DNA of 13,387 nt from Candidatus Sigynarchaeota archaeon (GTDB taxonomy: Archaea > Asgardarchaeota > Lokiarchaeia > Sigynarchaeales > Sigynarchaeaceae): NCBI GenBank assembly GCA_030587525.1, contig JAUQYW010000192.1, forward strand, positions 1-13,387. The letters are read 5' to 3'. The stretch's first letter is position 1. Each line of letters opens with the position of its first letter. A model generated the notes under the pieces. The model did no database searches, was not told where the DNA came from, and saw only the letters and a program-made list of their open reading frames with translations. Positions 1 to 6,485 of this stretch are shown here, piece after piece. Both the position numbers and the translations under genes were made by a program.

Positions 1-302
1 TCGAGTATCTGGTGGCCGAGTTTCTGCTTCCTGAAGGCCGGATCCGTGCAAACGTCCCGGATACCGCCACACGAAAATGCGATGCCGTGCGCGAGCATGG
101 TAAACCGCCATATGCCGACGTGAGCGACCATTTTTCCATCGATGAATCCAACCCGAGAATACTCCCAGCTCGGTTCATCGTAAGGACGCTCGGCATGGAG
201 CTTGAAAAACACGCCGCTTTCGTGCGAACCCACGAAGGATTTCTCAAGCAAAGGATACAACGCGCTCAAAAATTCAGAGCCTTTCAAGCCTCGAATTTCC
301 AA
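1..302 (-). CDS. GNAT family N-acetyltransferase, 3'-truncated by window edge
   Basis: A reading frame without stops runs from a TTG codon at 302 leftwards off the window (100 codons visible). The start is chosen because an in-frame TGA lies just upstream, a GGTGA Shine-Dalgarno-like stretch sits six bases before the TTG, and the protein then begins MEIRGLKGSEFLSAL, typical of a GNAT first strand and helix. Residues 31-65 form a strand-turn-strand region ending FIDGKMVAHVGIW. Residues 81-100 (IRDVCTDPAFRKQKLGHQIL) match motif A, the acetyl-CoA pyrophosphate loop, with Lys where the consensus R-G-x-G-x-G has its second Gly. Family knowledge: GNATs move acetyl from acetyl-CoA to an amine; the layout recalls Eis-like members. 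The substrate cannot be told. The gene is divergent from the UPF0200 gene. Confidence 0.72.
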   Translation of the reverse strand, partial: MEIRGLKGSEFLSALYPLLEKSFVGSHESGVFFKLHAERPYDEPSWEYSRVGFIDGKMVAHVGIWRFTMLAHGIAFSCGGIRDVCTDPAFRKQKLGHQIL

Positions 303-333
303 CCGGGTTCACCAAGAACACCAATGCAAACCA

Positions 334-362
334 AAATTTAAAAAATGCGGAAAGGTTTATTC
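334..362 (+). promoter_or_regulatory. Candidate core promoter of the UPF0200/UPF0201 operon
   Basis: Two AT-rich TATA-like elements lie in the 74-base gap between divergent genes: AAATTTAAAA near 334-343 and a purine-rich GGAAAGG followed by TTTATTC near 350-362. The first would place transcription start about 12 bases before the ATG at 377; the second would make the mRNA leaderless. I cannot decide between them by eye. Confidence 0.35.
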
Positions 363-376
363 ATTCTTGAAGCATC

Positions 377-946
377 ATGTTGCACGTCATCGGTATCGTG
401 GGGATGCCAGGTGCTGGGAAATCCTCGTGTATCGAACACCTCCAGCGGGAACGTGGCGCCAAGGTCGTGAATATGGGCGATATGGTGCGCGAGCAAGTTA
501 CCAAGGCAGGGCTGGCGATCAATCCAGACACCCTGGGCAAGATGGCGGAAGAGTTGCGGAAAAAGCGCGGCCTGGATGTCGTTGCGCAGCTCACGGCTGA
601 AAAAGTGAGTGCAATTGCCGGGAGCGATGATCTCGTCATCATCGACGGGCTACGGTCCATGCAAGAAGTCGCATTTTTCCGGAAGCGGTGGCGATTTCCT
701 GTCCTCGCCGTGCACTCCCCGCCGCGGGTACGGCACCAGCGATTGCTCGCGCGGCAAAGGGCGGATGATTCCTCTGATCCAGAATATTACGCGAAGCGCG
801 AAGCCCGCGAACTGAAATTTGGCATCGCGGAGGTCATTGTCCTTGCTGACGAGATGATCGTGAATTCTGCATCCACGACCGAGCAAGAACTCCAAGCAAT
901 GGCTGTCACCGCCATCGATCGATTGTTGCAAGAGGCTGGCCAATGA
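377..946 (+). CDS. UPF0200 family P-loop nucleotide kinase (dephospho-CoA kinase-like)
   Basis: A 189-residue cytosolic P-loop protein. A Walker A motif, GMPGAGKSS, lies at residues 9-17. NMGDMVRE at 32-39 is the family's nucleoside-kinase-like helix. VIIDGLRS at 87-94 is the Walker B region, and residues 120-150 carry a basic lid-like stretch (RHQRLLARQRADD) followed by RELKFGIAEVIVLAD. These are the hallmarks of the archaeal UPF0200 family, distantly related to CoaE dephospho-CoA kinase and adenylate kinases. Family knowledge: the substrate is not established to my knowledge. The stop overlaps the start of the next gene (ATGA), so the two are translationally coupled; UPF0200 and UPF0201 are fused in some archaea (for example AF_1395 of Archaeoglobus). 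The length is normal. Confidence 0.88.
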   Translation: MLHVIGIVGMPGAGKSSCIEHLQRERGAKVVNMGDMVREQVTKAGLAINPDTLGKMAEELRKKRGLDVVAQLTAEKVSAIAGSDDLVIIDGLRSMQEVAFFRKRWRFPVLAVHSPPRVRHQRLLARQRADDSSDPEYYAKREARELKFGIAEVIVLADEMIVNSASTTEQELQAMAVTAIDRLLQEAGQ

Positions 947-1437
947 TTCGCGTGAGGATCAACACGTCCATCTACCCGACTGAAGACCCCGGGCGGGTCA
1001 TGGCCGCGTTGAAGAAGATGTTCGTTTTTTCCGACGCACAAGTGCAGCAAGAACGCAAGACCGAGGTCGTCTCGCTGAAGATCGACGTGTCCATCCGCTA
1101 CGAGGTCGAGGTCACGCGGGTCGTCATCGAAACCAACGACCGCCTATGCCTCGAGAAATTGCAGGGTTTATTCCGAGACGAGTACATTCAAGAATGCGCC
1201 AGGTCGGTCCTATACTCGTCCAGGACCCGCGTCGAAGGAAATGCCACCAAGGTGTCCTTTAAACTCCACAAGCAAGCCGCTTACATAGGCGTCGTGCATT
1301 TTTCCGAGCTGCACGAGTCGCCACTCGGTCCCATCAATGTTGATATCATTACCGACGATTTTGAAGAGTTCGTTAACTGGTTCGCGCCGAGGGAGACCAT
1401 GGCCAAGGGAACCAAGCCAGATGCGTGCAAGGATTGA
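943..1437 (+). CDS. UPF0201 family protein (DUF54, probable RNA-binding)
   Basis: A 164-residue protein starting inside the ATGA overlap with the UPF0200 gene. The N-terminus has YPTEDPGRVMAALKKMF (11-27), the diagnostic PTEDP element. Residues 95-118 (TRVEGNATKVSFKLHKQAA, then YIGVV) match the conserved N-K-Q-A-A region, with His in place of Asn. The segment LGPINVDI (128-135) and the end VNWFAPRE (144-151) complete the family signature. It is slightly longer than usual, with extra residues around 35-65. Family knowledge: UPF0201/DUF54 proteins are archaeal, with an RNA-binding-like fold related to ribosomal L5-like domains; the cellular role is not settled. Coupling to the P-loop kinase suggests the two products act together, which is inference. 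Confidence 0.85.
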   Translation: MIRVRINTSIYPTEDPGRVMAALKKMFVFSDAQVQQERKTEVVSLKIDVSIRYEVEVTRVVIETNDRLCLEKLQGLFRDEYIQECARSVLYSSRTRVEGNATKVSFKLHKQAAYIGVVHFSELHESPLGPINVDIITDDFEEFVNWFAPRETMAKGTKPDACKD

Positions 1438-1444
1438 GCCGCGG

Positions 1445-2632
1445 TCACGTTTTTTTCACGAGCAAGATCGCGCGTGCGAAATCTGGGTTCTCGACCTTTT
1501 GCTGCACGTCGATGGTCGCGCCCTTTAATCTGGCCTGGACGTGCGTGCGGATGGTCACCGCATCCTTTTCGGGGATCGCGAAGCAAATCTTTTCTTGAGC
1601 CAGCGAGAAGTCCAGCAACGCATCGATATAATCTTCCAGCGATAGCTGTCGCAAGGATTCCAGGCGTCCATATGGTGGATCCGTGATCGTGACGTTGTCC
1701 TTGTTTTCAGCCTCGAACGAGTCCCGAAACGGCCGCTGGAAGATGCTGGAATGGATCACGTGGTACCCGGCTGGAGCTCCCTTGCTGAAATGCTTCAAGT
1801 TTTTCATGCACCCTGTAACCGACCCGTAGATGATGTCCAAGCCGATCGAGGGGATGCCGCGCACCAGGGCTTCGATGAGGATGCCGCCCGAGCCGCAGAA
1901 TGGATCGACGAGCAGTCCGTGCCGCGCCGGGTGGCACGAGTTGACCATGAGCGACGTGAGCGGCGGGTTCATGGTGCCGATCTCGAACACGGGCCGGTGC
2001 TTGGCGATGCGATCGTCGAAATTTCTCGTGTAATAGCGCGTCCCTTTGAAAGAAACGATGAAGATGAGGCAATCCTGGTCTTCCCGGGAACGCGTGATGA
2101 TCACCCGTATCATTATCTCCGGGTGCTGGAGATCGACGCGGAGGCCGGCACGGTTCATGACAACGGGTGCGATGGCTTCTTTCATGGCATCGTCGGCATT
2201 TGGCGGCAACGGGATCGCGTGAATGACGTTGTCGACGGCGAACGATGCTCCCGCGTTCCGCAATTCCCGTGCCACGCTGGTGAATTCGACGGACGTGGCC
2301 AGGTTATCATTGAACTCTTGCATGGCGCCGGCAATGCTGCCTTTCGTGGACGTGAATCGGTAATCGGGCGTGCCGGCGTAGTGGATGGATATCGATCGCT
2401 GCAAGAAGGAGGTAAAACTCTCGTCGAACGCGGGAACGCTGGTCTCAACGACGCGGAAAAGGGCGTACCGGAGGTTTGCCTTGAAGCCCGGGAAATACGC
2501 TTCAATCAACGAGGCTTGTTCCCGGAGCGCGAAGGACGGCTCGTCGGTGATCTCGAGGGTCCGCCGCGTGGTGTTGAGATTCTGGCCCGTGATGAAAAAA
2601 ATGAGATTGGATTGCATTGCTGGTCCATTCAC
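1445..2632 (-). CDS. tRNA (guanine(10)-N2)-methyltransferase, TRM11/TrmG10 family
   Basis: A 395-residue SAM-dependent tRNA methyltransferase expected to (di)methylate N2 of G10. The N-terminal part (about 6-185) has the layout of a THUMP-containing tRNA-binding region, opening NLIFFITGQNLN. HRPVFEIGTMNPPLTSLMVN (212-231) is the linker to the catalytic fold. VDPFCGSGGILIEA (242-255) is SAM-binding motif I, GLDI (264-267) the acidic motif II, and TDPPYG (317-322) the N-methyltransferase motif IV. The GTG at 2632 overlaps the TGA of the PRPP synthase gene (GTGA), implying coupled translation; the ATG at 2617 gives MQSNLIFF, closer to the usual family start. Archaeal TrmG10 proteins are about 330-350 residues, so this one is somewhat long. 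The G10 specificity is inferred from family resemblance. Confidence 0.87.
   Translation of the reverse strand: MNGPAMQSNLIFFITGQNLNTTRRTLEITDEPSFALREQASLIEAYFPGFKANLRYALFRVVETSVPAFDESFTSFLQRSISIHYAGTPDYRFTSTKGSIAGAMQEFNDNLATSVEFTSVARELRNAGASFAVDNVIHAIPLPPNADDAMKEAIAPVVMNRAGLRVDLQHPEIMIRVIITRSREDQDCLIFIVSFKGTRYYTRNFDDRIAKHRPVFEIGTMNPPLTSLMVNSCHPARHGLLVDPFCGSGGILIEALVRGIPSIGLDIIYGSVTGCMKNLKHFSKGAPAGYHVIHSSIFQRPFRDSFEAENKDNVTITDPPYGRLESLRQLSLEDYIDALLDFSLAQEKICFAIPEKDAVTIRTHVQARLKGATIDVQQKVENPDFARAILLVKKT
1450..1456 (+). terminator. T-run terminator of the UPF0200/UPF0201 operon
   Basis: Seven consecutive T on the plus strand begin 13 bases after the UPF0201 stop codon. Archaeal RNA polymerase stops at such oligo-T tracts without a hairpin. 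The tract lies inside the last codons of the convergent methyltransferase gene, where it encodes Lys-Lys on the other strand. Confidence 0.45.
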
Positions 2633-3519
2633 GGCTTTTTGAAGTGGTCGGCGATGAGCGGAGCGACGGATACGATGGACATGGGCGAGTTCACGGCGTT
2701 CGTCGCGATGATCTCGCAGCCGATACTGCCCATCTTGAACACCGCATTCCCGATCAACAAGGCATGGGAGCAGAGCGCGAACAACTTCTTCGCCCCGCCT
2801 TTCTTCGCGATCTTCAAGGCTGTGGCCATGGTACCGCCGGTCGCGATGATATCATCCGCGATAGCGACATCGCGACCATCCAGCTTGACGTCGCCTTGCA
2901 TCTCGATCTCGCCGGTGATGCGATCCCGGGTCTTGTCAAACAATACGAGCTCGGCGCCGATCAATTTCGCGAATTGGGCGCTGCGATCCCGCGACCCCTT
3001 GTCTGGCGAGATCACGACGGGTTTCGTGAGTTTCCGTGATTTCAGGTTCTCAGCGAGCAGCGGTATGGGATCGAGGCTGTGCGCGGGGATTTTCATGTCC
3101 GCGAAGACCTCCGGGGCATGGATGTCGATCGTGATGAACTCGGTCGCGCCGGCGCTCTCGATGAGTTGCAAGATGAGCTTGGCAGAGATGGCCTCGCCCG
3201 GGCGGAATACCTTGTCTTGGCGGGAATACGCGAGATACGGGACGACCACGGGAATTTTCGACGCGCCGACGCGCTTCGCGATCGAGATGAGATAGAGCAA
3301 TTCCCATAGATGATCGTTTTGCGGATAATCGGCGGTCTGGATGATGATCATCTCGGAATCCTTGAAAATGGAATCGTCCTCGACGTTCAGCCTGACATAA
3401 TTCTCGCCGTCGGGAAATTTCTTGTATTCGGTCTCTATGACGGGGACTTTCAAGAGATTGGCGACTTGCACGGCCAAACCCTGGGATGCAGGTCCCGCGA
3501 TGACATATTTGCTTGCCAT
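2629..3519 (-). CDS. prs: Ribose-phosphate pyrophosphokinase (PRPP synthase, archaeal class III)
   Basis: A complete 296-residue cytosolic enzyme that makes PRPP from ribose 5-phosphate and ATP, feeding purine, pyrimidine, histidine and NAD synthesis. KFPDGE (34-39) is the ATP-contacting N-terminal motif. PYLAYSRQDK (94-103) is the catalytic loop, DIHAPEV (132-138) the metal/ribose-binding region, SPDKGSRDR (171-179) the conserved pyrophosphate motif, and DDIIATGGTM (222-231) the PRPP loop. All are intact. The short length (under 300) and HAPEV in place of bacterial HAxQIQ fit the archaeal form. The ATG at 3519 starts MASKYVIAGPAS with no strong Shine-Dalgarno. Downstream it overlaps the TrmG10 gene by four bases, so the two are one operon. 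A TTAAAT element near 3566 could supply a promoter about 50 bases upstream. Confidence 0.95.
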   Translation of the reverse strand: MASKYVIAGPASQGLAVQVANLLKVPVIETEYKKFPDGENYVRLNVEDDSIFKDSEMIIIQTADYPQNDHLWELLYLISIAKRVGASKIPVVVPYLAYSRQDKVFRPGEAISAKLILQLIESAGATEFITIDIHAPEVFADMKIPAHSLDPIPLLAENLKSRKLTKPVVISPDKGSRDRSAQFAKLIGAELVLFDKTRDRITGEIEMQGDVKLDGRDVAIADDIIATGGTMATALKIAKKGGAKKLFALCSHALLIGNAVFKMGSIGCEIIATNAVNSPMSIVSVAPLIADHFKKP

Positions 3520-3596
3520 GGTGTATCATCACGTGGTGAATACGTAACTTTACTCGGCAGTTGATTTAAGGATTGTAACGGGGGAAAGCGCGTGGC

Positions 3597-4550
3597 TCAC
3601 GCGGATGGCACGAATTTCGCGAAGATGGCCGCGAAATGGTCCTTGACATCCGGCGTGACCTTGACCATAACCGCTCCAGCGCGGATGGGAGGGGTAACAT
3701 CGGTGACCGGTGGCTGCCCGTAGGCGACGATCGCGTTGTCCGGGGCGAACAAGACGAGCGGGATGAGCAGCAAGTCCTCCTCGCCACCCGTGACCTCGAT
3801 GATGATTCGCTTCCGGGCCCCGACCGCGGCCTTGATGCCATCCCACGCGGCCCGCGAGACCGCGCCCGTGACGTTCGGGACTTGCCGGCGCTCGTAAGAT
3901 TCGGGAAAAACCGTCCCGTATCCCTGGCGGCACGTCTTCCCGTCGATGACCACGATATCGGGGAAAAAGTCGGTCTTAACCAGGTTCTTTGAAATGACGT
4001 CGCCGCATCCCGCCAAGAACGGTGGGTTGATCTTGTGCAAGTACTTGTTGACGAGGGGGAGGGTCTCGGCCTCCGTGCCGGCGATCAAGTCGCCGTGCAG
4101 CTTCGCGAGCTCGGGGCGGAGTTCCTTGGTCGCCGCGAGGATGTCGATGCCCGGAGGAAAAAACAACGCTGTCAGCCGGTCGGTTTCCGGCACGGCAGGA
4201 GCGTGCTTGGATCGTTTCGGCACCCGGAACGGGGACCTCTTGAAGGTCTTCTTGAAGAAGATGGCGAACACGACGAGCAAGCATACCAACGGAACGATGT
4301 AGAGCGATATGAGCACGGGAATGCCGTCGTAGTAGAGATATTCCCCGAGAACAACAACAGAAATCATATCGAACGCAGCATACCCGGCAACGATCAGAGC
4401 CAAGACTTGCACTTTCAAGACCTTTTCCTTCGGAATTGCCATCGCGTCGAAATCTTTTTCCACGGACTTCACCTTCGATTGTCTCATCGAACGCGGCGTA
4501 GAAAAAACAATCGGTTCCGACATTATAGCAAAATTGCCCGCCCGACTCAC
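3597..4550 (-). CDS. GTP-dependent dephospho-CoA kinase (DUF359) with N-terminal membrane anchor
   Basis: A 317-residue protein with two parts. Residues 1-45 are polar and basic, followed by two hydrophobic helices (about 46-69 and 76-100), then KKTFKRSPFRVPKRS, a positive-inside signal placing the C-terminus in the cytosol. Residues 125-317 are a complete DUF359 domain: CGDVISKNL (182-190), PDIVVIDGKTCR (197-208), the VEGEEDLL-like VTGGEEDLLLIPLVLFAP (253-270) and AYGQP (276-280). Family knowledge: DUF359 enzymes of Thermococcus phosphorylate dephospho-CoA with GTP, the last step of archaeal CoA synthesis; they are normally soluble and about 170-200 residues. The GTG at 4550 lies about 30 bases from a TATA element; an ATG at 4523 is the alternative start. 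The gene is divergent from rps24e. Activity is inferred from motif conservation. Confidence 0.87.
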   Translation of the reverse strand: MSRAGNFAIMSEPIVFSTPRSMRQSKVKSVEKDFDAMAIPKEKVLKVQVLALIVAGYAAFDMISVVVLGEYLYYDGIPVLISLYIVPLVCLLVVFAIFFKKTFKRSPFRVPKRSKHAPAVPETDRLTALFFPPGIDILAATKELRPELAKLHGDLIAGTEAETLPLVNKYLHKINPPFLAGCGDVISKNLVKTDFFPDIVVIDGKTCRQGYGTVFPESYERRQVPNVTGAVSRAAWDGIKAAVGARKRIIIEVTGGEEDLLLIPLVLFAPDNAIVAYGQPPVTDVTPPIRAGAVMVKVTPDVKDHFAAIFAKFVPSA

Positions 4551-4576
4551 GCCGAAACATTAAAATTGTTATTTTC

Positions 4577-4584
4577 ATTTAAAT
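4577..4584. promoter_or_regulatory. Palindromic TATA element shared by the divergent coaE-like and rps24e genes
   Basis: ATTTAAAT is a perfect palindrome, centred 30 bases from the GTG of the dephospho-CoA kinase and 34 bases from the ATG of rps24e. TATA-to-start spacing of about 25 bases in both directions would give nearly leaderless mRNAs on each side. A second AT-rich tract, TATAAAAAAAA (about 4594-4604), lies closer to rps24e but too near its ATG to be its TATA box. Confidence 0.5.
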
Positions 4585-4614
4585 GCTCAATCGTATAAAA
4601 AAAAGGCTCTGTCG

Positions 4615-4950
4615 ATGGATATAACCGTAAAAACTGTTACTCAAAACCCCTTATTGAAACGGAAGGAGATTTCATTCCTGGTGAATCAGCAAGGGGGGGC
4701 GCCGGATCGCGTGGCCGTGAAAGAAAAGATTGCTGCTTTGCACAACGCGAAATTCGAATTGACCTTTGTCCGGAAACTCGCTGGTCGTTTTGGTAAGACC
4801 GAGCTCGTCGGAACGGCAATGATCTACGATGACGAGGAATCTGCCAAGATCGAACCCACTTATGTCAAGATTCGGAACTTGGCGAAGGACAAGCGGGACG
4901 AGGCGAGGAAAGCCAGCAAGAAACCAAGAAAGAAGAAGAAAAAGGAGTGA
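4615..4950 (+). CDS. rps24e: 30S ribosomal protein S24e
   Basis: A 111-residue small-subunit ribosomal protein found in archaea and eukaryotes. MDITVKTVTQNPLLKRKEI opens with the typical first strand and the NPLLKRKE element. The centre has the RVAVKEKIAALH helix and FGKTELVGTAMIYDD, the conserved loop and strand. The tail from about residue 88 is Lys/Arg-rich (KKPRKKKKKE), as expected for rRNA contact. Length and order are normal. It is followed after nine bases by rps27ae, a conserved archaeal pairing, and the stop codon lies within the Shine-Dalgarno-like GGAGTGA of that gene. Transcription probably starts a few bases before the ATG from the shared divergent TATA element. Confidence 0.95.
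   Translation: MDITVKTVTQNPLLKRKEISFLVNQQGGAPDRVAVKEKIAALHNAKFELTFVRKLAGRFGKTELVGTAMIYDDEESAKIEPTYVKIRNLAKDKRDEARKASKKPRKKKKKE
4944..4950 (+). promoter_or_regulatory. Ribosome binding site of rps27ae overlapping the rps24e stop codon
   Basis: GGAGTGA ends nine bases before the ATG of rps27ae and includes the TGA of rps24e, so ribosomes ending on the first gene are placed to start the second. It is one of the clearest Shine-Dalgarno-like sites in a window where many starts lack one. Confidence 0.6.
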
Positions 4951-4959
4951 ACATAAATC

Positions 4960-5436
4960 ATGGCAAAAAAACCTGAAGCTGGCGGAGACAAAGACAAGAA
5001 GCCTGAAGCAGCGGCTGGTGGAGACAAAGACAAGAAGCCCGCAGCAGCTAGCGAGGCTAAACCCGCAGCAGCGAAGCCCGCGGCGGGGAAACCTTCGGGT
5101 GGTAAGCCCGGCGCGAAAGGCGCGGCGGCTCCTGCAAAGAAAGTCAAGAAAAAGGCAGCTCCGAAAAAATTATACGCGGTGGCCGGCGGCAAGATAAGCC
5201 GGACGAAGACCGAATGCCCGCGGTGCGGAACCGGATTTTTCATGGCAGTGCATTACAATCGCAAGACGTGCGGCGCGTGCTCATTCACGCAATTCACCGA
5301 CAAGGATGGAAACATTCGCGGCATCGGGGCTCCGCAAGGTGGGGGACCCGGCGGCGTGATGCGCCATTCCCGTCGCATTGGTCGGGAACAGCCTCGCGGC
5401 GGGGCTGGTGGCCCCGGCGATGACGAGGAAAAGTAA
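4960..5436 (+). CDS. rps27ae: 30S ribosomal protein S27ae with long low-complexity N- and C-terminal extensions
   Basis: A 158-residue protein whose core (about 68-113) is the S27ae zinc ribbon: KLYAVAGGKISRTKTECPRC, with zinc ligands C86, C89, C104 and C107 all present. Archaeal S27ae is normally about 50-70 residues. Here about 67 residues of Ala/Lys/Pro-rich sequence precede the core, including two 12-residue repeats of the type GGDKDKKPxAAx, and a Gly/Arg-rich tail (GGGPGGVMRHSRR, RGGAGGPG) follows. The start is supported by GGAGTGA nine bases upstream. In eukaryotes S27a is made as a ubiquitin fusion; the extension here is not ubiquitin-like. It could be an rRNA-binding or disordered tail. 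A later start is unlikely because no ATG, GTG or TTG with a better ribosome site is evident before the core. Confidence 0.92.
   Translation: MAKKPEAGGDKDKKPEAAAGGDKDKKPAAASEAKPAAAKPAAGKPSGGKPGAKGAAAPAKKVKKKAAPKKLYAVAGGKISRTKTECPRCGTGFFMAVHYNRKTCGACSFTQFTDKDGNIRGIGAPQGGGPGGVMRHSRRIGREQPRGGAGGPGDDEEK
4981..5052 (+). repeat. Two tandem 36-bp coding repeats in rps27ae
   Basis: Units 4981-5016 and 5017-5052 share an exact 20-base stretch (4984-5003 and 5020-5039, period 36) and encode GGDKDKKPEAAA and GGDKDKKPAAAS. The near-identity at DNA level suggests recent duplication by slippage. Confidence 0.85.
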
Positions 5437-5501
5437 CCGTATTCTCTTTTTCACTTCCCGAAATCTTATTTTCCAGCACAACCATTTTCACCTGGTCTAG
5501 C

Positions 5502-6485
5502 ATGACGCTATGCCTTGGCTTGGAATCGACTGCCCACACGTTTTCTGCTGGCGTGGTAGATGATTCCGGAAATATCTTGAGCGTGGTGAATGATACCTAC
5601 GTCCCGCAAGAAGGTGGCCTCCACCCGCTCAAGACGTCCCTTCATCACGTCGAGTGCTTTCAAGACGTGATACGCAAAGCGCTCGAAACGGCGAAGACGC
5701 CGCTGGAGTCGATCGAACTTATTTCCTTCTCTCAAGGCCCTGGCCTTGGGCCGTGCTTGCGCGTGGGCTGCACGGTCGCGCGGGCATTGCACGTTTTTTT
5801 GGATGTGCCCGTCGTCGGCGTCAACCACTGCGTTGCGCACATCGAGATCGGGCGGCTGGCATGCAAGGTAGAGGATCCATTGACGCTGTACGTGAGCGGC
5901 GGGAACACGATCGTGTCGGCCTTCGACTGCGGTCGCTATCAGATCTTTGGTGAAACGCTCGACATCGCCCTCGGGAACATGCTCGACACGTTTGCGCGTG
6001 AAGCCGGCCTGCAGCATCCCGGTGGCCCTAAGATCGAGGCGCTTGCCCGGCAATCCTCGAACTACATCGATTTACCTTACACGGTCAAGGGGATGGACCT
6101 GGCATTGACCGGATTGCTTACTTCCGCGACGCACGCGCTCAAGACGCATCCCCTGGCAGACGTTGCCTTCTCGATGCAAGAAACCGCGTTCTCGATGGTC
6201 GCCGAGGTCACGGAGCGGGCGCTTGCCCACACGGAGAAGCAAAACGTGCTGCTCACCGGCGGGGTCGCGGCAAACACGCGCTTGCGGGACATGATCCGGT
6301 CCATCTCGGAAGACCACGGCGCTGCCTTCCACGCGGTGCCGAAAGAACTCGCCGGCGACAATGGTGCCATGATCGCGTGGACGGGCTTGCTGCAGTTCAA
6401 GCAAAAGGGCGGGCTGGCGCTGGAAGACACGGGCGTGATCCCGAAGTGGCGGCTCGACCAGGTGCCGATCCCGTGGAGGACGTGA
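5502..6485 (+). CDS. kae1: tRNA N6-adenosine threonylcarbamoyltransferase Kae1 (KEOPS subunit)
   Basis: A complete 327-residue ASKHA-fold enzyme that transfers threonylcarbamoyl from TC-AMP to A37 of ANN-decoding tRNAs, within the KEOPS complex. It opens LCLGLESTAHTFSAGVVD (phosphate 1 region). NHCVAHIEIG (108-117) supplies metal ligands H109 and H113. LYVSGGNT (129-136) is phosphate 2, the adenosine region includes LLTGGVAANTRLRDM (250-264), and GDNGAMIAWTG (285-295) carries metal ligand D286. The usual HPREAAEHH segment reads HPLKTSLHH (41-49), an unusual substitution of Arg-Glu-Ala-Ala. The length is normal. The stop codon overlaps the bud32 start. A TATA-like TCTTATTTT near 5463-5471, about 35 bases before the ATG, may give kae1-bud32 its own promoter. 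Confidence 0.95.
   Translation: MTLCLGLESTAHTFSAGVVDDSGNILSVVNDTYVPQEGGLHPLKTSLHHVECFQDVIRKALETAKTPLESIELISFSQGPGLGPCLRVGCTVARALHVFLDVPVVGVNHCVAHIEIGRLACKVEDPLTLYVSGGNTIVSAFDCGRYQIFGETLDIALGNMLDTFAREAGLQHPGGPKIEALARQSSNYIDLPYTVKGMDLALTGLLTSATHALKTHPLADVAFSMQETAFSMVAEVTERALAHTEKQNVLLTGGVAANTRLRDMIRSISEDHGAAFHAVPKELAGDNGAMIAWTGLLQFKQKGGLALEDTGVIPKWRLDQVPIPWRT

Noticed and set aside
12..341. Plus-strand ORF of 109 codons at the left edge
   Set aside because: It is antisense to the GNAT frame, which carries a clear acetyl-CoA motif and a ribosome site.
1751..3295. Long plus-strand ORF of 514 codons
   Set aside because: It lies antisense to TrmG10 and PRPP synthase, whose frames show full family motifs; its translation is Arg/Asp/Gly-rich with no recognisable domain.
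4035..4598. Plus-strand ORF of 187 codons
   Set aside because: Antisense to the DUF359 gene; the product is charged and low-complexity with no motif.
6377..6484. Upstream extension of the bud32 frame into kae1
   Set aside because: The extra 36 residues are Gly/Arg/Ala-rich shadow sequence; the family N-terminus begins at the ATG overlapping the kae1 stop.
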